From contig DALYJJ010000047.1 in assembly GCA_031969915.1 (NCBI GenBank), positions 1 through 42,049 on the forward strand: a stretch of DNA of 42,049 nt, in the 5' to 3' direction. Shown here piece by piece: positions 16,286-24,982 of the stretch (the stretch's first letter is position 1; the number at the start of each line of letters is the position of its first letter). Made by a program: the position numbers and the translations under genes. A model generated the notes under the pieces. It was not told where the DNA came from, searched no databases, and worked only from the letters and a program-made list of their open reading frames with translations. This stretch comes from DALYJJ01 sp031969915. Lineage in GTDB: Bacteria > Acidobacteriota > Terriglobia > Bryobacterales > Bryobacteraceae.

Positions 16286-17308
16286 CTAGTAGGGGTAGCC
16301 GATGCGGGCCATGGTGTTCAGCGTCTGCACGCCGATCGGGCGGATCGGGAAGATCCAGATCTCGCCGAGGAAGACCTCATAGGCACGGGCCGCGGTGGAT
16401 TTGTCGCCCGCCTTGAGAGCTTCTTCGGCCCGGTTCATGTGGGCGATCAGCTTGCCGGCCGCCACCGGATCGGCGACGTAGTAAGGAACCACACCGGCAG
16501 TGCTGCGCGGGCCGAAGAAGGACATCATGTTCTCCGGCGTGAGCCACGACGGGGGCGCTTCCACGCCGGGCAGCGACTCCCACTTTTCCCCATAGACGCC
16601 CAGTTGCAGCGGCGCGATGGTGTCGCGAAGGAAGCGCACCGAACCGTCGCCTAAGGCGGCGTTCACACCGCCCGAGTGAATGCTCTTCAAGCTCACCCGG
16701 CCGTCCGGTCCCTTCAATCCGTCCAGAGCGCTCACCGCGATCGGATACGATTTCAGGCCGTCGGCGATCTTCTGGAACAGGCCGTCGGAGGCGGGCAGCA
16801 ACGCCACCAGGCTCCCGATCCCTTCGGCGGCATTCGCCCGCACCTGGGCGAACATCCGCGACCGCCCTTCCGCCGCGCCGGGCGTGGGCCGGAAGACGAT
16901 GGACATTTGGCCGCCGGGAACGCCCGAAGCGAAGCCGGTCTCTTCACCAGTGACGCCGGGGAGCGGATCCATGGCCAGACTCCAGCCGTTCGGGCCGGCC
17001 AGATACGACGACGCCTTGTAGCCATCCATCTCGCCGCTGGTGGGCAGCTTGGCGGCGGCCATCGCCTCCGCGAGCGTCGCCGGGTACTTGCGGTAGTCGT
17101 TGTGGTAGTTGTGCAGCGCGAGGCCGATCTGCTTCAAGTTGTTCGCGCACTGCAGCCGCGCAGCCCCTTCGCGGACTTTTTGGATCGCGGGCAGTAACAG
17201 CCCGATCAGGATCGGCACCGTGGCGATCACCACGAGTAGTTCGATCAGAGTGAATCCCGCCTGGCGCCTCAGGCTGCCCGGCTTGCTTTGCGTCATTTGC
17301 TTGCTCAT
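16286..17308 (-). CDS. DUF1559-like prepilin-type protein (copy B)
   Basis: ATG 17308 is preceded by a strong AGGAGGAAAAAAC ribosome binding site. The 340-residue product has the prepilin signal (RQAGFTLIELLVVIATVPILIG) and the LQCANNLKQIGLALHNY phrase of DUF1559, followed by the C-terminal motifs HSGGVNAALGDGSVRFL and the ending QTLNTMARIGYPY, shared with copy A (TLVTMARILYPY). Both copies have TVP where most family members have IIA in the helix. The gene precedes copy A by 38 bases in the same orientation, so the two form an operon that arose by duplication. No pilus assembly or secretion genes are visible nearby. Function unknown. Confidence 0.82.
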   Translation of the reverse strand: MSKQMTQSKPGSLRRQAGFTLIELLVVIATVPILIGLLLPAIQKVREGAARLQCANNLKQIGLALHNYHNDYRKYPATLAEAMAAAKLPTSGEMDGYKASSYLAGPNGWSLAMDPLPGVTGEETGFASGVPGGQMSIVFRPTPGAAEGRSRMFAQVRANAAEGIGSLVALLPASDGLFQKIADGLKSYPIAVSALDGLKGPDGRVSLKSIHSGGVNAALGDGSVRFLRDTIAPLQLGVYGEKWESLPGVEAPPSWLTPENMMSFFGPRSTAGVVPYYVADPVAAGKLIAHMNRAEEALKAGDKSTAARAYEVFLGEIWIFPIRPIGVQTLNTMARIGYPY

Positions 17309-17487
17309 TTGTTTTTTCCTCCTGGACTTGCTGGGAGCGGCGATTGCCGCCCTCCACGCCGATGTCAGGCGCAGTTGCGGCGGGCGGATCGATCACCGGG
17401 CGGGGTTCCAGTGCGTGGACAGTTTTCTTACAGAGTTGCTACACGGCTCAAGTGCCAGCGCTGCACTGACTTGCGTGAGGCGCCCGG

Positions 17488-17946
17488 TTAGTTTGCCCGT
17501 ACCACGGTGACGTGCGTGAAGCCCTCGGATGTGGACGGGGGCTGGAGTTTGGCCGCCATCAGGTCGATCACCTGGTCCGGGACCACCCGGTTCCGCCCTC
17601 CGTTACGCGCTTTGCAAACCTCGGGTGGCGTGTCGAACCAAACCGCTTCGGCGATCCCGCCATGGAGCGCCGCGGTCGCGATCCACGCTTGCCGGTCCTT
17701 GCGCGTCAGGTTCGTGGCGTCGACGACGGTGACGGGGCGGCGTAACTGCAGACGGCGCCGCAGCAGGTAGCGCATGGTGGCGAAGACCTCGGCGTGAATC
17801 GTCTGGTCCGTCGCGTCGTCCTTGAGGAGCGCGCGCGTGTCGTCGGAAGAGAGTATCGGCAAGTTGCGATCGCGAGCCCACGTCGACTTCCCGGAGCCGG
17901 GCAAACCGACGAGCACGATGACCTTGGGCGGCGATTCGGTCAACAT
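17488..17946 (-). CDS. P-loop kinase of the polynucleotide-kinase type
   Basis: The 152-residue protein starts at ATG 17946. A Walker A motif (GLPGSGKST, residues 14-22) is followed by SSDDTRALL, in which the Asp pair is typical of the PNKP/T4 Pnk kinase group, then VDATNLTRKDRQAWI and VWFDTPPEVCKARNGGRNRVVPDQVIDLMAAKLQPP, which hold the lid arginines. Such single-domain kinases phosphorylate a small molecule or nucleic acid 5' end; sequence alone does not say which. The whole fold is present at the usual length of about 150 residues. It is divergent from the ThuA gene with an 84-base gap. Confidence 0.8.
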   Translation of the reverse strand: MLTESPPKVIVLVGLPGSGKSTWARDRNLPILSSDDTRALLKDDATDQTIHAEVFATMRYLLRRRLQLRRPVTVVDATNLTRKDRQAWIATAALHGGIAEAVWFDTPPEVCKARNGGRNRVVPDQVIDLMAAKLQPPSTSEGFTHVTVVRAN

Positions 17947-18030
17947 CTATAAAGTACGATTCGCGGGCGGGAAAAGTCACGCGATACACCGCGCCCGCGA
18001 GTACCATGGAGAGGCAAACCAGGAGTGCGG

Positions 18031-19401
18031 ATGACGACCCTTCACAACCGAACCGCCGCGGCGCGGGCTGCACTTGCGATCGCGGTGCTGACTCTGAGCG
18101 CCGGTGCGCAGCCGGTAGGCGGCTTTCTCGAAACGCTCGACGCGAATGGAAACGGACAGGTCTCGCGCGACGAGTTGCGCGCCGCCATGGTGCGCTGGCT
18201 CGGCGGACGCGACCGGGCAAGCGCCGATCAGTTCGAGGCCGGCCTGCGGGCGGCCATCCCCGAGCAGACGTTTCTCGGCCTGATCTCGCCGCCCGCCAGC
18301 CGCACGCCCAGACCCGAAGACGTGCAGAAGATGATGGCGGCACTCCCGGCCGCCGCTCCCGCCAAACCAGCGCGGCCGCGGCGCGTGCTGGTCCTGAACA
18401 CGTGCGCGGGCTTCGTCCACGCCTCGATTCCACTGGCGGCGAAGACCATCGAGGAACTGGGCGCGAAGACAGGCGCCTGGGCAACCACGATCAGCTACGA
18501 CCCCGCGGTGATCAACGCCGCCATCCTGAAGCGATACGACCTGGTCTTGCTGAACAACACCACCGGGCAGTTCCTGGACGACCCGAATCCGGCGGTGACC
18601 GAAGCCCGGAAGAAAGCGCTCCTCGAGTTTGTCCGCTCGGGCCGCGGCCTGGCCGGTATTCACGCCGCGTCCGATTCCTATCACCGCTCGACGGAAGCCT
18701 CTCCGCTGCTCGGCATGATCGCTGCGAACATGATGCTGGCCGCCGACAGCAATGAAGACCAGTCCGTGGATGCGGCAGAACTCACCGCGCTCGCCGATGG
18801 CTGGTTCGACAAGGCCGATACCGCCAAGGCCGGCGAGATCGCCGTCCCGGCGTTTCGCGCCGCGCTGCCCCGCCTGCTGTTCGGCATGCGCGGAGGCCGC
18901 CGCCCAGGCGCTCCCTCAGCGACTCCGCCCGCCCGCACCGGCCCCGATCCGCAGGTGGGTACATGGCCCGAGTTCAACAAGCTGATCGGCGGCTTCTTCA
19001 AGTGGCATTGGAACGATCCGCAGCAGATCGTGTACAAGATCGACGACCCGGAGAGCCCCCTCACCGCCATGTTTCGCGGCGGCTTCACGGTGAACGACGA
19101 GACCTACACGTTCGGCATCAAGAGTTTCTCGCGGGAGAACCTTCGCGTTCTGGCCAGCGTCGATTACGACAAGATGAGCGAGGCGGACAAGGCCAAGGAG
19201 GAGCACCCGCGCGCCGACCACGACTATGGCCTGAGTTGGATCCGGCGGGAGGGAAAGGGCCGCGTGTTTTACGCCGCTCACGGCCACAGCGAGCGCGTCT
19301 ACGCCATCAAGCCCTTTCTGGAACACCTGCTGGCGGGTGTCCAATACGCGCTGGGCGATTTGAAGGCCAAGGACGATCCCAGCGCCAAACCGAAGAAGTA
19401 G
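18031..19401 (+). CDS. ThuA-domain protein with EF-hand insertions
   Basis: ATG 18031 is used, with AGGAG at 18021-18025. The 456-residue protein has a signal peptide, then an EF-hand loop at residues 37-48 (DANGNGQVSRDE), a Pro/Ala linker, and the first half of a ThuA Rossmann-like domain (RRVLVLNTCAGFVHASIPLAAKTIEE, YDLVLLNNTTGQFL, GRGLAGIHAASDSYHR). A second EF loop at residues 239-250 (DSNEDQSVDAAE) sits inside the ThuA domain, followed by a degenerate partner hand. The second half of ThuA then resumes (LIGGFFKWHWND, DHDYGLSWIRREGKGRVFYAAHGH). ThuA domains act in carbohydrate metabolism, in unclear fashion. The EF loops predict calcium binding. It heads a row of close forward genes. Confidence 0.8.
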   Translation: MTTLHNRTAAARAALAIAVLTLSAGAQPVGGFLETLDANGNGQVSRDELRAAMVRWLGGRDRASADQFEAGLRAAIPEQTFLGLISPPASRTPRPEDVQKMMAALPAAAPAKPARPRRVLVLNTCAGFVHASIPLAAKTIEELGAKTGAWATTISYDPAVINAAILKRYDLVLLNNTTGQFLDDPNPAVTEARKKALLEFVRSGRGLAGIHAASDSYHRSTEASPLLGMIAANMMLAADSNEDQSVDAAELTALADGWFDKADTAKAGEIAVPAFRAALPRLLFGMRGGRRPGAPSATPPARTGPDPQVGTWPEFNKLIGGFFKWHWNDPQQIVYKIDDPESPLTAMFRGGFTVNDETYTFGIKSFSRENLRVLASVDYDKMSEADKAKEEHPRADHDYGLSWIRREGKGRVFYAAHGHSERVYAIKPFLEHLLAGVQYALGDLKAKDDPSAKPKK

Positions 19402-19428
19402 GGCCGATGCCACAATGGTGAGTAAGCC

Positions 19429-20091
19429 ATGACGCACCATCGCGTGTTTCGAATTCCCGGCGCTGCACTCGGCGCGCTTCTGCTGTTCGGAGCCGGCGCT
19501 GCGCCCGCCGCCGATTTCCCCGATCCGGCCAGCGACGTGAAGGCCTCCGCCGGGCTGCAGACCGCGGTGCTGGCCGGCGGCTGTTTCTGGTGTACGGAAG
19601 CCGTCTTCGAAATCATGGAAGGGGTTCAGGACGTGGTCTCGGGCTACACGGGCGGCACCAAGGAAACCGCGAAGTACGACGCGGTCTCCACCGGCCGCAC
19701 CGGGCACGCCGAGGCGGTGCTGATCACCTATGACCCGAAGAAGACCTCCTACGGGCAACTGTTGAAGATCTTTTTCGCCGTCGCGCACGATCCGACGACG
19801 CTCAACCGGCAGGGGCCGGACGTCGGGCCGCAGTACCGGAGCGCGATCTTCTATACCGGCGACGAGCAGAAGCGCGTGGCCGAAGCCTACATCCGGCAGT
19901 TGAACGATGCGAAGGTGTTCCGCTCCCCGATCGTGACGCAGGTGGCCGCGCTCGAGAAGTTCTACACGGCGGAGGGCTACCATCAGGACTACGCGGGGCG
20001 GAACCGTTCGAATCCCTACATCGTGAACGTCTCCGATCCCAAGGTGGAGAAGCTGAAGAAGCAGTTTCCGGGCTGCGTGCGGCGCCGGTAG
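19429..20091 (+). CDS. msrA: Exported peptide methionine sulfoxide reductase A
   Basis: The 220-residue protein starts at ATG 19429. Residues 1-28 form a signal peptide, so the enzyme acts outside the cytoplasm. The catalytic cysteine is C52 in GGCFWCTEAVFE, followed by the family motifs VSGYTGG, HAEAVLITYDP, FFAVAHDPTTLNRQGPDVGPQYRSAIFY, and AEGYHQDY near the end. It reduces methionine-S-sulfoxide in oxidised envelope proteins. No MsrB domain is fused. It stands 28 bases after the ThuA gene and 27 before hslV, so co-transcription is likely. Confidence 0.95.
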   Translation: MTHHRVFRIPGAALGALLLFGAGAAPAADFPDPASDVKASAGLQTAVLAGGCFWCTEAVFEIMEGVQDVVSGYTGGTKETAKYDAVSTGRTGHAEAVLITYDPKKTSYGQLLKIFFAVAHDPTTLNRQGPDVGPQYRSAIFYTGDEQKRVAEAYIRQLNDAKVFRSPIVTQVAALEKFYTAEGYHQDYAGRNRSNPYIVNVSDPKVEKLKKQFPGCVRRR

Positions 20092-20117
20092 GCGGCTACA
20101 CTGGAGTGTACCGCTCC

Positions 20118-20660
20118 ATGCGCAATCCCATTCACTCCACCACCATCCTCGCTGTGCGCCGCGCCGGGAAGGTGGTGCTCGCCGGCGACGGGCAGGTGAC
20201 GCTCGGACAGGAAGTCCTCAAAGGCTCCGCCCGCAAGCTCAGGCGCTTTCACAACGACCGCATTCTGGGCGGCTTCGCCGGTTCCACCGCGGACGCCTTT
20301 GCGCTGTTTGCGCGCTTTGAAGCCAAGCTGGAGCAGCACGGCGGCAACCTTTCGCGGAGCGTCGTGGAACTAGCCAAGGAATGGCGCACCGACAAGGTGC
20401 TGCGCCACCTGGAGGCGCTGCTGCTGGTCGCCGACTTGAAGAACTCTTACATCATCAGCGGCGGCGGCGACGTGATCGAACCGGACGAAGACGCCGCGGC
20501 GATCGGCTCCGGAGGACCGTTCGCCAAAGCCGCGGCGCGCGCCCTGCTGGAAAACACCAAGCTCGGCGCGCGCGAGATTGCCGAGAAGGCCATGCTCATC
20601 GCCGCCGAAATCTGCATTTACACCAACGCCAATATCGTGTACGAAGAACTGGGCCAATAA
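20118..20660 (+). CDS. hslV: ATP-dependent protease peptidase subunit HslV
   Basis: ATG 20118 is the likely start, with GGAG at 20103-20106; a GTG at 20106 is in frame. The 180-residue protein begins MRNPIHS followed by TTILAVRRAGKVVLAGDGQ, so maturation should remove seven residues and expose the catalytic Thr 8. GSGGPFAKAAARALLENT and AAEICIYTN are further hallmarks. With HslU it forms the two-ring ClpQY protease that degrades unfolded proteins in the cytoplasm. The stop TAA (20658-20660) is directly followed by the hslU ATG, so the two are translated together. Confidence 0.97.
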   Translation: MRNPIHSTTILAVRRAGKVVLAGDGQVTLGQEVLKGSARKLRRFHNDRILGGFAGSTADAFALFARFEAKLEQHGGNLSRSVVELAKEWRTDKVLRHLEALLLVADLKNSYIISGGGDVIEPDEDAAAIGSGGPFAKAAARALLENTKLGAREIAEKAMLIAAEICIYTNANIVYEELGQ

Positions 20661-22019
20661 ATGGTGATTTATCTGCCCGCACAACCGTCCGGCGAAGCGC
20701 CTCTGCTCGATGAACTCACTCCGCGCGAGATCGTCCGCGAACTCGACAAGTACGTGGTCGGCCAGGCGGACGCCAAACGCGCGGTAGCCGTCGCGCTTCG
20801 CAACCGCATCCGCCGCCAGAAGCTGGAACCCGAGATGGCCGAGGAGGTAATGCCCAAGAACATCCTCATGATCGGTCCTACCGGCGTCGGCAAGACGGAA
20901 CTCGCGCGCCGCCTCGCGAAGCTCGCCAACTCGCCCTTCCTCAAAGTCGAGGCGAGCAAGTTTACCGAGGTGGGCTACGTCGGCCGCGACGTCGAGTCGA
21001 TGATCCGCGATCTGGTCGACATCTCGATCGACATGGTGCGCGAGGAGCGCCTGGACGAGGTCGCCGAGCGGGCGGAACGGAACGCGGAGGAGCGGATCCT
21101 CGATCTGCTGATGCCGCCCGCGCCCGAGGGCGGCGAGTCGAACGACCGGACGCGCGAGAAGCTGCGCGAGAAACTGCGCGCCGGCAAGCTCGACGACCGG
21201 ATTGTCGAGATCGACGTCAAGGAGCGCGGCCCTTCGTTTGAAATCACCACCGCGGCGGGGATCGAGGAGATGGACATCAACCTGAAGGATGTCCTGCCTA
21301 ATCTCTTCGGCCAGCGTACACGCCGGCGAAAAATGCGGGTCGGGGAGGCGATGGACTACCTGGTTCAGGAAGAGGAACAGAAGCTGATCGACATGGACCA
21401 GGTCACGCGCACCGCGCTGGAGCGTGTGGAGCGCAGCGGCATTATCTTCCTCGACGAGGTCGACAAAATCGCGGGCCGCGAGTCGGGGCACGGGCCCGAT
21501 GTCAGCCGCGAGGGCGTGCAGCGCGACATCCTGCCCATCGTCGAAGGCACCACCGTCAATACGCGCCATGGCTTCGTCCGCACCGACCACATCCTGTTCA
21601 TCGCCGCCGGCGCGTTTCACGTGTCGAAGCCCAGCGACCTGATTCCCGAGTTGCAGGGCCGCTTTCCGATTCGCGTCGAGTTGAAGAGCCTGACCGAGCA
21701 GGACTTCATCCGCATCCTCAAAGAGCCGAAGAACGCCCTGGTCAAGCAGTACATGGCGCTGCTGGAGACCGAAGGCATCAAGCTGCATTTCACCGACGAC
21801 TCGCTCGCTGAGATCGCACGCTTCGCGGCCATGGTCAACGAGAGCACCGAGAACATCGGCGCCCGCCGCCTGCACACGATCATGGAGAAGATCCTCGAGG
21901 AGGTCTCTTTTGAAGGACCCGACCTCAAGAAGCGAAACGTTCGCATCGACGCCGCCTACGTGCGCGATCACGTGGCGGGCATCGTGAAGGACCAGGACCT
22001 CTCGCGCTATATCCTCTGA
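20661..22019 (+). CDS. hslU: ATP-dependent protease ATPase subunit HslU
   Basis: The 452-residue AAA+ unfoldase begins at the ATG adjoining the hslV stop. It shows the HslU N-terminal phrase (LTPREIVRELDKYVVGQADAKRAVAVALRNR), Walker A at residues 72-79 (GPTGVGKT), the inserted I domain with EVGYVGRDVESMIRDLVD before it, Walker B at about 261-266 (IIFLDE), a sensor/arginine-finger region, and the C-terminal LSRYIL that docks into HslV. It unfolds substrates and feeds them to HslV. Its TGA overlaps the ATG of the next gene by one base, linking an FN3 lipoprotein to this operon. Confidence 0.98.
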   Translation: MVIYLPAQPSGEAPLLDELTPREIVRELDKYVVGQADAKRAVAVALRNRIRRQKLEPEMAEEVMPKNILMIGPTGVGKTELARRLAKLANSPFLKVEASKFTEVGYVGRDVESMIRDLVDISIDMVREERLDEVAERAERNAEERILDLLMPPAPEGGESNDRTREKLREKLRAGKLDDRIVEIDVKERGPSFEITTAAGIEEMDINLKDVLPNLFGQRTRRRKMRVGEAMDYLVQEEEQKLIDMDQVTRTALERVERSGIIFLDEVDKIAGRESGHGPDVSREGVQRDILPIVEGTTVNTRHGFVRTDHILFIAAGAFHVSKPSDLIPELQGRFPIRVELKSLTEQDFIRILKEPKNALVKQYMALLETEGIKLHFTDDSLAEIARFAAMVNESTENIGARRLHTIMEKILEEVSFEGPDLKKRNVRIDAAYVRDHVAGIVKDQDLSRYIL

Positions 22020-22993
22020 TGCGACCGCTGCTCGTTGCGCCGGCCCTGGTTCTCGCCGTCTCCTGCGGCTACCCCGGCGACCCGCTGCCGCCGGCGCTGA
22101 ACATTCCGGAGAAGATCGCCGACTTGCGGGCTTTGCAGCGCGGCGACCGCATCCGGATCGAGTTCACCATTCCGCCTCTCACCACCGAAGGGCTGGGGTT
22201 GACGAAGGTCTCGGACGTGGAGCTACGGGTGGGGCCGGGCGGCGCGCCCCCGTTCGACATCGAACGCTGGGCCGCATCCGCGACGCGCCCGGCAGTGCCG
22301 GCCAGCGGACCGGGCGCCGTTTCGCTCGACCTGCCGGTTTCCGGCTGGGTAGGCCAGGAGTTGTTCCTCGCCGTCCGAACGGCCGGTCCGAGCGGGCGGC
22401 GCTCGGTGTGGTCCGCCGTCGAAGTGCTTGTCGCGGTGGCGCCCTTGCCCAAGCCTTCGGATCTGCGAGCCCTTTCCGATCCTGCGGGCGTGCGGCTGGA
22501 GTGGAGCGGGCGGCCGCCCTTCCGCGTCTACCGGCGGGAAGCGGAAGCGAAGGAGTTCGCGCTGCTGGGGACCGCGCCCGAGGGCGCTTATACCGACGCC
22601 ACCGCACCGTTCGGCAAGCGCTTCGAATACCTTGTGCAATCGGCCATCCGCGCCGGCGCGGGCGAGGCCGAGAGCGAGTTGAGCGACCCGGTCGCCATCA
22701 CGCCCACCGATACCTTCCCGCCCGCCGTGCCGTCCGGCCTGGCGGCCATCGCCGGCTCGGGCAGCATCGAACTGGCGTGGAACCGGAGTACCGAGTCCGA
22801 CCTGGGCGGCTATTTCGTGTATCGAGCCGAGGGCGACGGCGAGTTGCGCAAGCACACGGACCGGCTCCCGTCGCCCGCCTTCAGCGATCGCGCCGTCGCG
22901 GCGGGGCGGCGCTATCGATACGCGGTGACCGCCGTCGATGCGATCGGGAACGAGAGCGCTGCGTCGCCGCCGGTGGAGATGGTTGCGCCCTGA
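22019..22993 (+). CDS. Fibronectin type III lipoprotein
   Basis: The 324-residue product starts at ATG 22019, which overlaps the hslU stop by one base. The signal peptide MRPLLVAPALVLAVSCGYPG contains a plausible lipobox with Cys 16, so the protein is probably lipid-anchored. The mature part holds about three beta-sandwich units with FN3 character: the first with EKIADLRALQRGDRIRIEFTI, the second with KPSDLRALSDPAGVRLEWSG, and the third with PPAVPSGLAAIAGSGSIELAWNRS through GRRYRYAVTAVDAIGNESAAS, which is a good FN3 signature. FN3 domains mediate binding. The function is unknown, but the coupling to hslVU is common in acidobacteria as far as I can recall. Confidence 0.8.
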   Translation: MRPLLVAPALVLAVSCGYPGDPLPPALNIPEKIADLRALQRGDRIRIEFTIPPLTTEGLGLTKVSDVELRVGPGGAPPFDIERWAASATRPAVPASGPGAVSLDLPVSGWVGQELFLAVRTAGPSGRRSVWSAVEVLVAVAPLPKPSDLRALSDPAGVRLEWSGRPPFRVYRREAEAKEFALLGTAPEGAYTDATAPFGKRFEYLVQSAIRAGAGEAESELSDPVAITPTDTFPPAVPSGLAAIAGSGSIELAWNRSTESDLGGYFVYRAEGDGELRKHTDRLPSPAFSDRAVAAGRRYRYAVTAVDAIGNESAASPPVEMVAP

Positions 22994-23014
22994 GGGCTCG
23001 AGAGGATGCAGGGA

Positions 23015-24226
23015 ATGGAAGTTCGAACCGGGATCAACCGCTGGTGGCGCGTCGTGGGTGGTCTCTCGATGAACCTCGCGCTGGGCACGCTCTACGCCTG
23101 GAGCGTATTCGTCGCGCCGCTCGAAAGCCAGTTCGGATGGAGCCGCGCCGAGACGTCCACCGTCTTCACGATTGCGGTGACGGTATTCGCCGTCAGCTTC
23201 GTGGCGGCGGGGCGGCTGCAGGATAAGATCGGACCCCTGCCGTGCTCGCTCGCCGGGGCGATTCTGGTGAGCGCGGGCTTCTTCCTCTGTTCGTTCACCA
23301 ACAGCCTCTGGTTTCTCTATGTGTGTTTCGGCTTGATCGGCGGCCTGGGCAACGGGTTCGGCTACGCCACGCCGATTCCGGTGATGGCGAAATGGTTTCC
23401 CGACAAGCGCGGGCTTGCGGTGGGACTCGCCGTGGGCGGCTACGGCGCCGGCTCCGCGATCTTCGGACCGCTCGCGCAGTTGAAGCTGATCCCAGCCCTG
23501 GGACTCCCCGCCACGTTCCAGATCCTGGGCGGCGTGTTCCTGGTGATGACCGTGGCGGGCGCCCTCCTTTTGCGGAATCCGCCGGCCGGGTATCGGCCGC
23601 CAGGGTGGTCCCCGGTGGCGGCGGCGGGCGCGGCGCGCGCACGGGAATTCACGCCCGGCGAGATGCTGCGGACGCGGACGTTCTATCTGATGTGGGTCGC
23701 GTATGCACTGGGCTGTTCGGCGGGTCTGATGGTGATCAGTCAGCTGGTGCCCTTCGCTCGAAGCGTGGGCGTCGCGGGCGCGGCGCTTTCCACCATGACG
23801 CTGGTGGTGGGCGCGGTGGGTAACGCCTCCGGACGAATTCTGTCCGGGTGGATGTCCGACCGCCTGGGCCGGATCAACGTGCTCCGGGCGATGATCGGGA
23901 TCTGCGTCATCGCCATGCCGGCGCTCTACGCCGCCGGCAGCAACGTGGTGCTGCTCTACGCCGCCGTGTTCGTCGTCTACTGGTGCTACGGCACGCAACT
24001 CTCGGTGAACGGCGTCGCGGCGTCGGATTTCTGGGGCACGAAGAACGCGGGCGTCAACTACGGGATTCTATTCACCGCCTGGGGCGTGGCGGGGATTATC
24101 GGACCGCGGCTCGCCGGGGTCCTGTTCGATCGCTATCAGAATTACGAGGCCGCCTTTCACGCCGCGGCGGCGCTGGCGGGCGTGGCGTTGCTGTGCGCCC
24201 TGGCGGCGCGCCGGCCGGCGGAATAG
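23015..24226 (+). CDS. MFS transporter, oxalate/formate antiporter (OFA) family
   Basis: I start it at ATG 23015, for which AGAGGA lies eight bases upstream; an ATG at 23006 would have no spacing. The product has about 403 residues and twelve membrane helices. Family marks are NRWWRVVGGLSMNLALGTLYAWSVF at the start, the loop 2-3 motif GRLQDKIG, the KWFPDKRGLAVGLAVGGYGAGSAIFGP stretch and a second-half GRILSGWMSDRLGRINVL. OFA members move monocarboxylates such as oxalate, formate or lactate; the substrate is not determined here. It lies 21 bases after the lipoprotein gene. Confidence 0.86.
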   Translation: MEVRTGINRWWRVVGGLSMNLALGTLYAWSVFVAPLESQFGWSRAETSTVFTIAVTVFAVSFVAAGRLQDKIGPLPCSLAGAILVSAGFFLCSFTNSLWFLYVCFGLIGGLGNGFGYATPIPVMAKWFPDKRGLAVGLAVGGYGAGSAIFGPLAQLKLIPALGLPATFQILGGVFLVMTVAGALLLRNPPAGYRPPGWSPVAAAGAARAREFTPGEMLRTRTFYLMWVAYALGCSAGLMVISQLVPFARSVGVAGAALSTMTLVVGAVGNASGRILSGWMSDRLGRINVLRAMIGICVIAMPALYAAGSNVVLLYAAVFVVYWCYGTQLSVNGVAASDFWGTKNAGVNYGILFTAWGVAGIIGPRLAGVLFDRYQNYEAAFHAAAALAGVALLCALAARRPAE

Positions 24227-24246
24227 AGTGGCAGCGGAGGATACCG

Positions 24247-24525
24247 ATGCGAACGGCCCTGGCTTGGTACCGCCGGGAAGACTACGATCGCTGGTTGGCG
24301 ATGGTTGACGACCGGGATGTTTGGGAGGACACCTACGACGAATGGCTGGCGTGCGTCGAGGACCTCCTTCGGCAGAAACGCCCGCCGGGGACCACCATAG
24401 TGAAGACCATCCTCGACCCGGATGCATTCGCAGCCTGGTGCCGCGCCCGGGGACGGAAACTCGACGGCAGCGCGCGCGCCGATTACGCGGTGGAATCGAT
24501 GGTCAAAGGGAAGACCAGCGGCTGA
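24247..24525 (+). CDS. Small hypothetical protein
   Basis: ATG 24247 follows a GGAGG at 24236-24240. The 92-residue product is hydrophilic and rich in Trp, Asp and Arg (MRTALAWYRREDYDRWLAMV, DTYDEWLACVEDLLRQKRPPG, DAFAAWCRARGRKLDGSARADYAVES). No signal peptide or membrane helix is seen. I do not recognise a family. It lies 20 bases after the transporter, so it may be co-transcribed, and it converges on the YjbR-like gene. Confidence 0.65.
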   Translation: MRTALAWYRREDYDRWLAMVDDRDVWEDTYDEWLACVEDLLRQKRPPGTTIVKTILDPDAFAAWCRARGRKLDGSARADYAVESMVKGKTSG

Positions 24526-24565
24526 TTCGCTGGCCCGGAGAGGTCCGCGCGCGGCGAGCGGCGAC

Positions 24566-24931
24566 TCAGCCGTGGAGCGGTTTCTTCTTCTTCGTCTTGG
24601 CCTGGCCGGAACGCTTGCTCTTTTCGAGGCCGGTTTTCCAGGCCGCGCGCAAGGCGCCGGCCAATACGTCTTCCTGTACGGCCGCCAGCCGGATGTGCGT
24701 TGCCCCCATGCGGCCCCAGCCGCCTTTGATGGCCAGGAAGAGATCGGGGGCTTCCTCGACAAAGTCCCGCTGCTGTTCGGGCGTCAGCATCAGGTTGCCG
24801 TAGCCTTCCCGCGCAGAGGCGAGGGTCGCGAAGATCCGGCCGCCGACACGGAAGTCAACAGCGCCCATGTGCGAGCCCTCCTCGGCGCCTTCAAGGCTCA
24901 GGGCGATGCGGCGAAAATCGTCGACGGTCAT
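24566..24931 (-). CDS. MmcQ/YjbR-family protein
   Basis: ATG 24931 gives 121 residues. The sequence matches the MmcQ/YjbR double-wing fold: MTVDDFRRIALSLEGAEEGSHMGAVDFRVGGRIFATLAS, a central YGNLMLTPEQQRDFVEEAPDLF and GWGRMGATHIRLAAVQEDVLAGALRAAWK. A basic tail of Lys/Arg (KSKRSGQAKTKKKKPLHG) is added. Family members are small cytoplasmic proteins thought to bind nucleic acid, but no activity is proven. No ribosome binding site is clear. It is divergent from the MoaD-like gene with a 51-base gap. Confidence 0.82.
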   Translation of the reverse strand: MTVDDFRRIALSLEGAEEGSHMGAVDFRVGGRIFATLASAREGYGNLMLTPEQQRDFVEEAPDLFLAIKGGWGRMGATHIRLAAVQEDVLAGALRAAWKTGLEKSKRSGQAKTKKKKPLHG

Positions 24932-24982
24932 GTCGGATCGAGTATAGCCGCGCGCGGACACCTTTGGTACACTCCGAGGGCC

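Noticed and set aside
20370..21971. 533-codon open frame on the reverse strand
   Set aside because: It lies antisense to hslV and hslU, whose products are unmistakable; high GC leaves the opposite frame open. The translation has no recognisable motif.
22223..23998. 591-codon open frame on the reverse strand
   Set aside because: Antisense to the lipoprotein and transporter genes and very rich in His and Arg; not a credible protein.
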